Shown here: positions 11,842 through 12,135 of the stretch, in pieces | Position numbering within the stretch: the first letter of the stretch is position 1 | Layout: each line of letters starts with the position of its first letter | Assembly: GCA_024958995.1 (NCBI GenBank) | Contig: JANXGZ010000101.1 | Coordinates: 1 to 12,135, forward strand | Source: Methylococcales bacterium | Lineage (GTDB): Bacteria > Pseudomonadota > Gammaproteobacteria > Methylococcales > UBA1147 | Reading direction: 5' to 3' | Length of the DNA: 12,135 nucleotides | Program-made: the position numbers and the translations under genes | Notes under the pieces: generated by a model | The model's database searches: none | What the model was told of the DNA's origin: nothing | The model's input: only the letters and a program-made list of their open reading frames with translations

Positions 11842-12135
11842 CTAGCTGAAATGATCCTTCCTTCGCCGGATTTCGGCAAACACTTCCACCGGGTTAGCGC
11901 TATCGATCGCCAGTGTTCGCCTGAGTTCAGGGCTATCCAGCCGCAGGAAAGGGTTGGTCGCCCATTCCTCGCTGAGCATTGAGGGGACGGTCGAAAGATC
12001 CTTTAGGCGCATCCTTCTCACTTCTTCCATCCGTTCCAGCAGTTCGCGGTTTCCGGGTTCAATGGTCAAGGCAAAATTTCCGTTGGCCTGGGTGTATTCG
12101 TGGGCGCAGTAGATTCGGGTGGATCCGGGCAATTG
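11842..12135 (-). CDS. gloB: Hydroxyacylglutathione hydrolase (glyoxalase II), C-terminal part
   Basis: The gene runs off the right edge; only about 98 C-terminal residues are present and the start is outside the window. Glyoxalase II hydrolyses S-lactoylglutathione to D-lactate and glutathione in methylglyoxal detoxification. The visible part begins LPGSTRIYCAHEYTQAN, where the His of HEYT is a metal ligand in characterised glyoxalase II, then the C-terminal domain (HAGH_C) with NFALTIEPGN, VPSMLSEEWATNPFLR and VFAEIRRRKDHF. The P-S-x-L-x-E-x-x-x-N-P-F-L-R stretch is the classic glutathione-binding end of GloB. The metallo-beta-lactamase THxHxDH motif is expected beyond the edge. Convergent with purM, 67 bases apart. 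Confidence 0.9.
   Translation of the reverse strand, partial: QLPGSTRIYCAHEYTQANGNFALTIEPGNRELLERMEEVRRMRLKDLSTVPSMLSEEWATNPFLRLDSPELRRTLAIDSANPVEVFAEIRRRKDHFS

Overview
The window looks like a chromosomal segment of a gammaproteobacterium, moderately GC-rich by eye. Almost every protein reads like a housekeeping orthologue of the E. coli type (GlnA with an adenylylation tyrosine, separate GlyQ and GlyS chains, NtrB/NtrC, PurM, GmhB). The TusA plus PP-loop gene pair and the glyQ-glyS-gmhB-plsC order suggest an environmental, possibly sulfur-metabolising lineage rather than an enteric one. That placement is inference; there is no rRNA or other marker here to fix it. I see no mobile element, CRISPR array, tRNA or rRNA.

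Layout. 1-164 (minus): the start of a secreted GlcG/HbpS-like (DUF336) protein, cut by the window edge. 165-506: no gene found. 507-3000 (minus): ntrB-ntrC, the nitrogen two-component system, overlapping by 8 bases. 3001-3269: a spacer with several dyads, a terminator-like hairpin on the plus strand that belongs to no gene, and the strong minus-strand terminator of glnA. 3270-4679 (minus): glnA, preceded by a textbook enhancer-dependent control region (sigma-54 -24/-12 element and two NtrC-like sites), so NtrB/NtrC encoded next door very probably control this gene. 4990-6258 (minus): a two-gene cassette of a PP-loop ATPase with a probable NFACT-R C-terminal domain and TusA, likely a tRNA-thiolation unit. 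6259-6337: a compact divergent promoter with two back-to-back TATAAT boxes. 6338-11774 (plus): glyQ, glyS, gmhB, a plsC-family acyltransferase and purM, closely spaced. 11842-12135 (minus): the C-terminal part of glyoxalase II (gloB), convergent with purM and cut by the right edge.

How the parts work together. The left half is a nitrogen-assimilation module: NtrB senses nitrogen status (in known systems through PII), phosphorylates NtrC, and NtrC activates sigma-54 transcription of glutamine synthetase. The centre pairs a sulfur carrier with a nucleotide-activating enzyme that carries a CxxC-plus-Cys set compatible with an Fe-S cluster; this is the least described biology in the window. The right half is a translation, envelope and purine run: glycyl-tRNA synthetase, heptose phosphate processing for LPS, phosphatidic acid synthesis, and the fifth step of purine synthesis.

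Several starts were revised from the longest open frame: the PP-loop gene to 6258, glyQ to a GTG at 6338 (the upstream ATG lies in the -10 box), plsC to about 9901 and purM to a GTG at 10716 behind a GGAGG.
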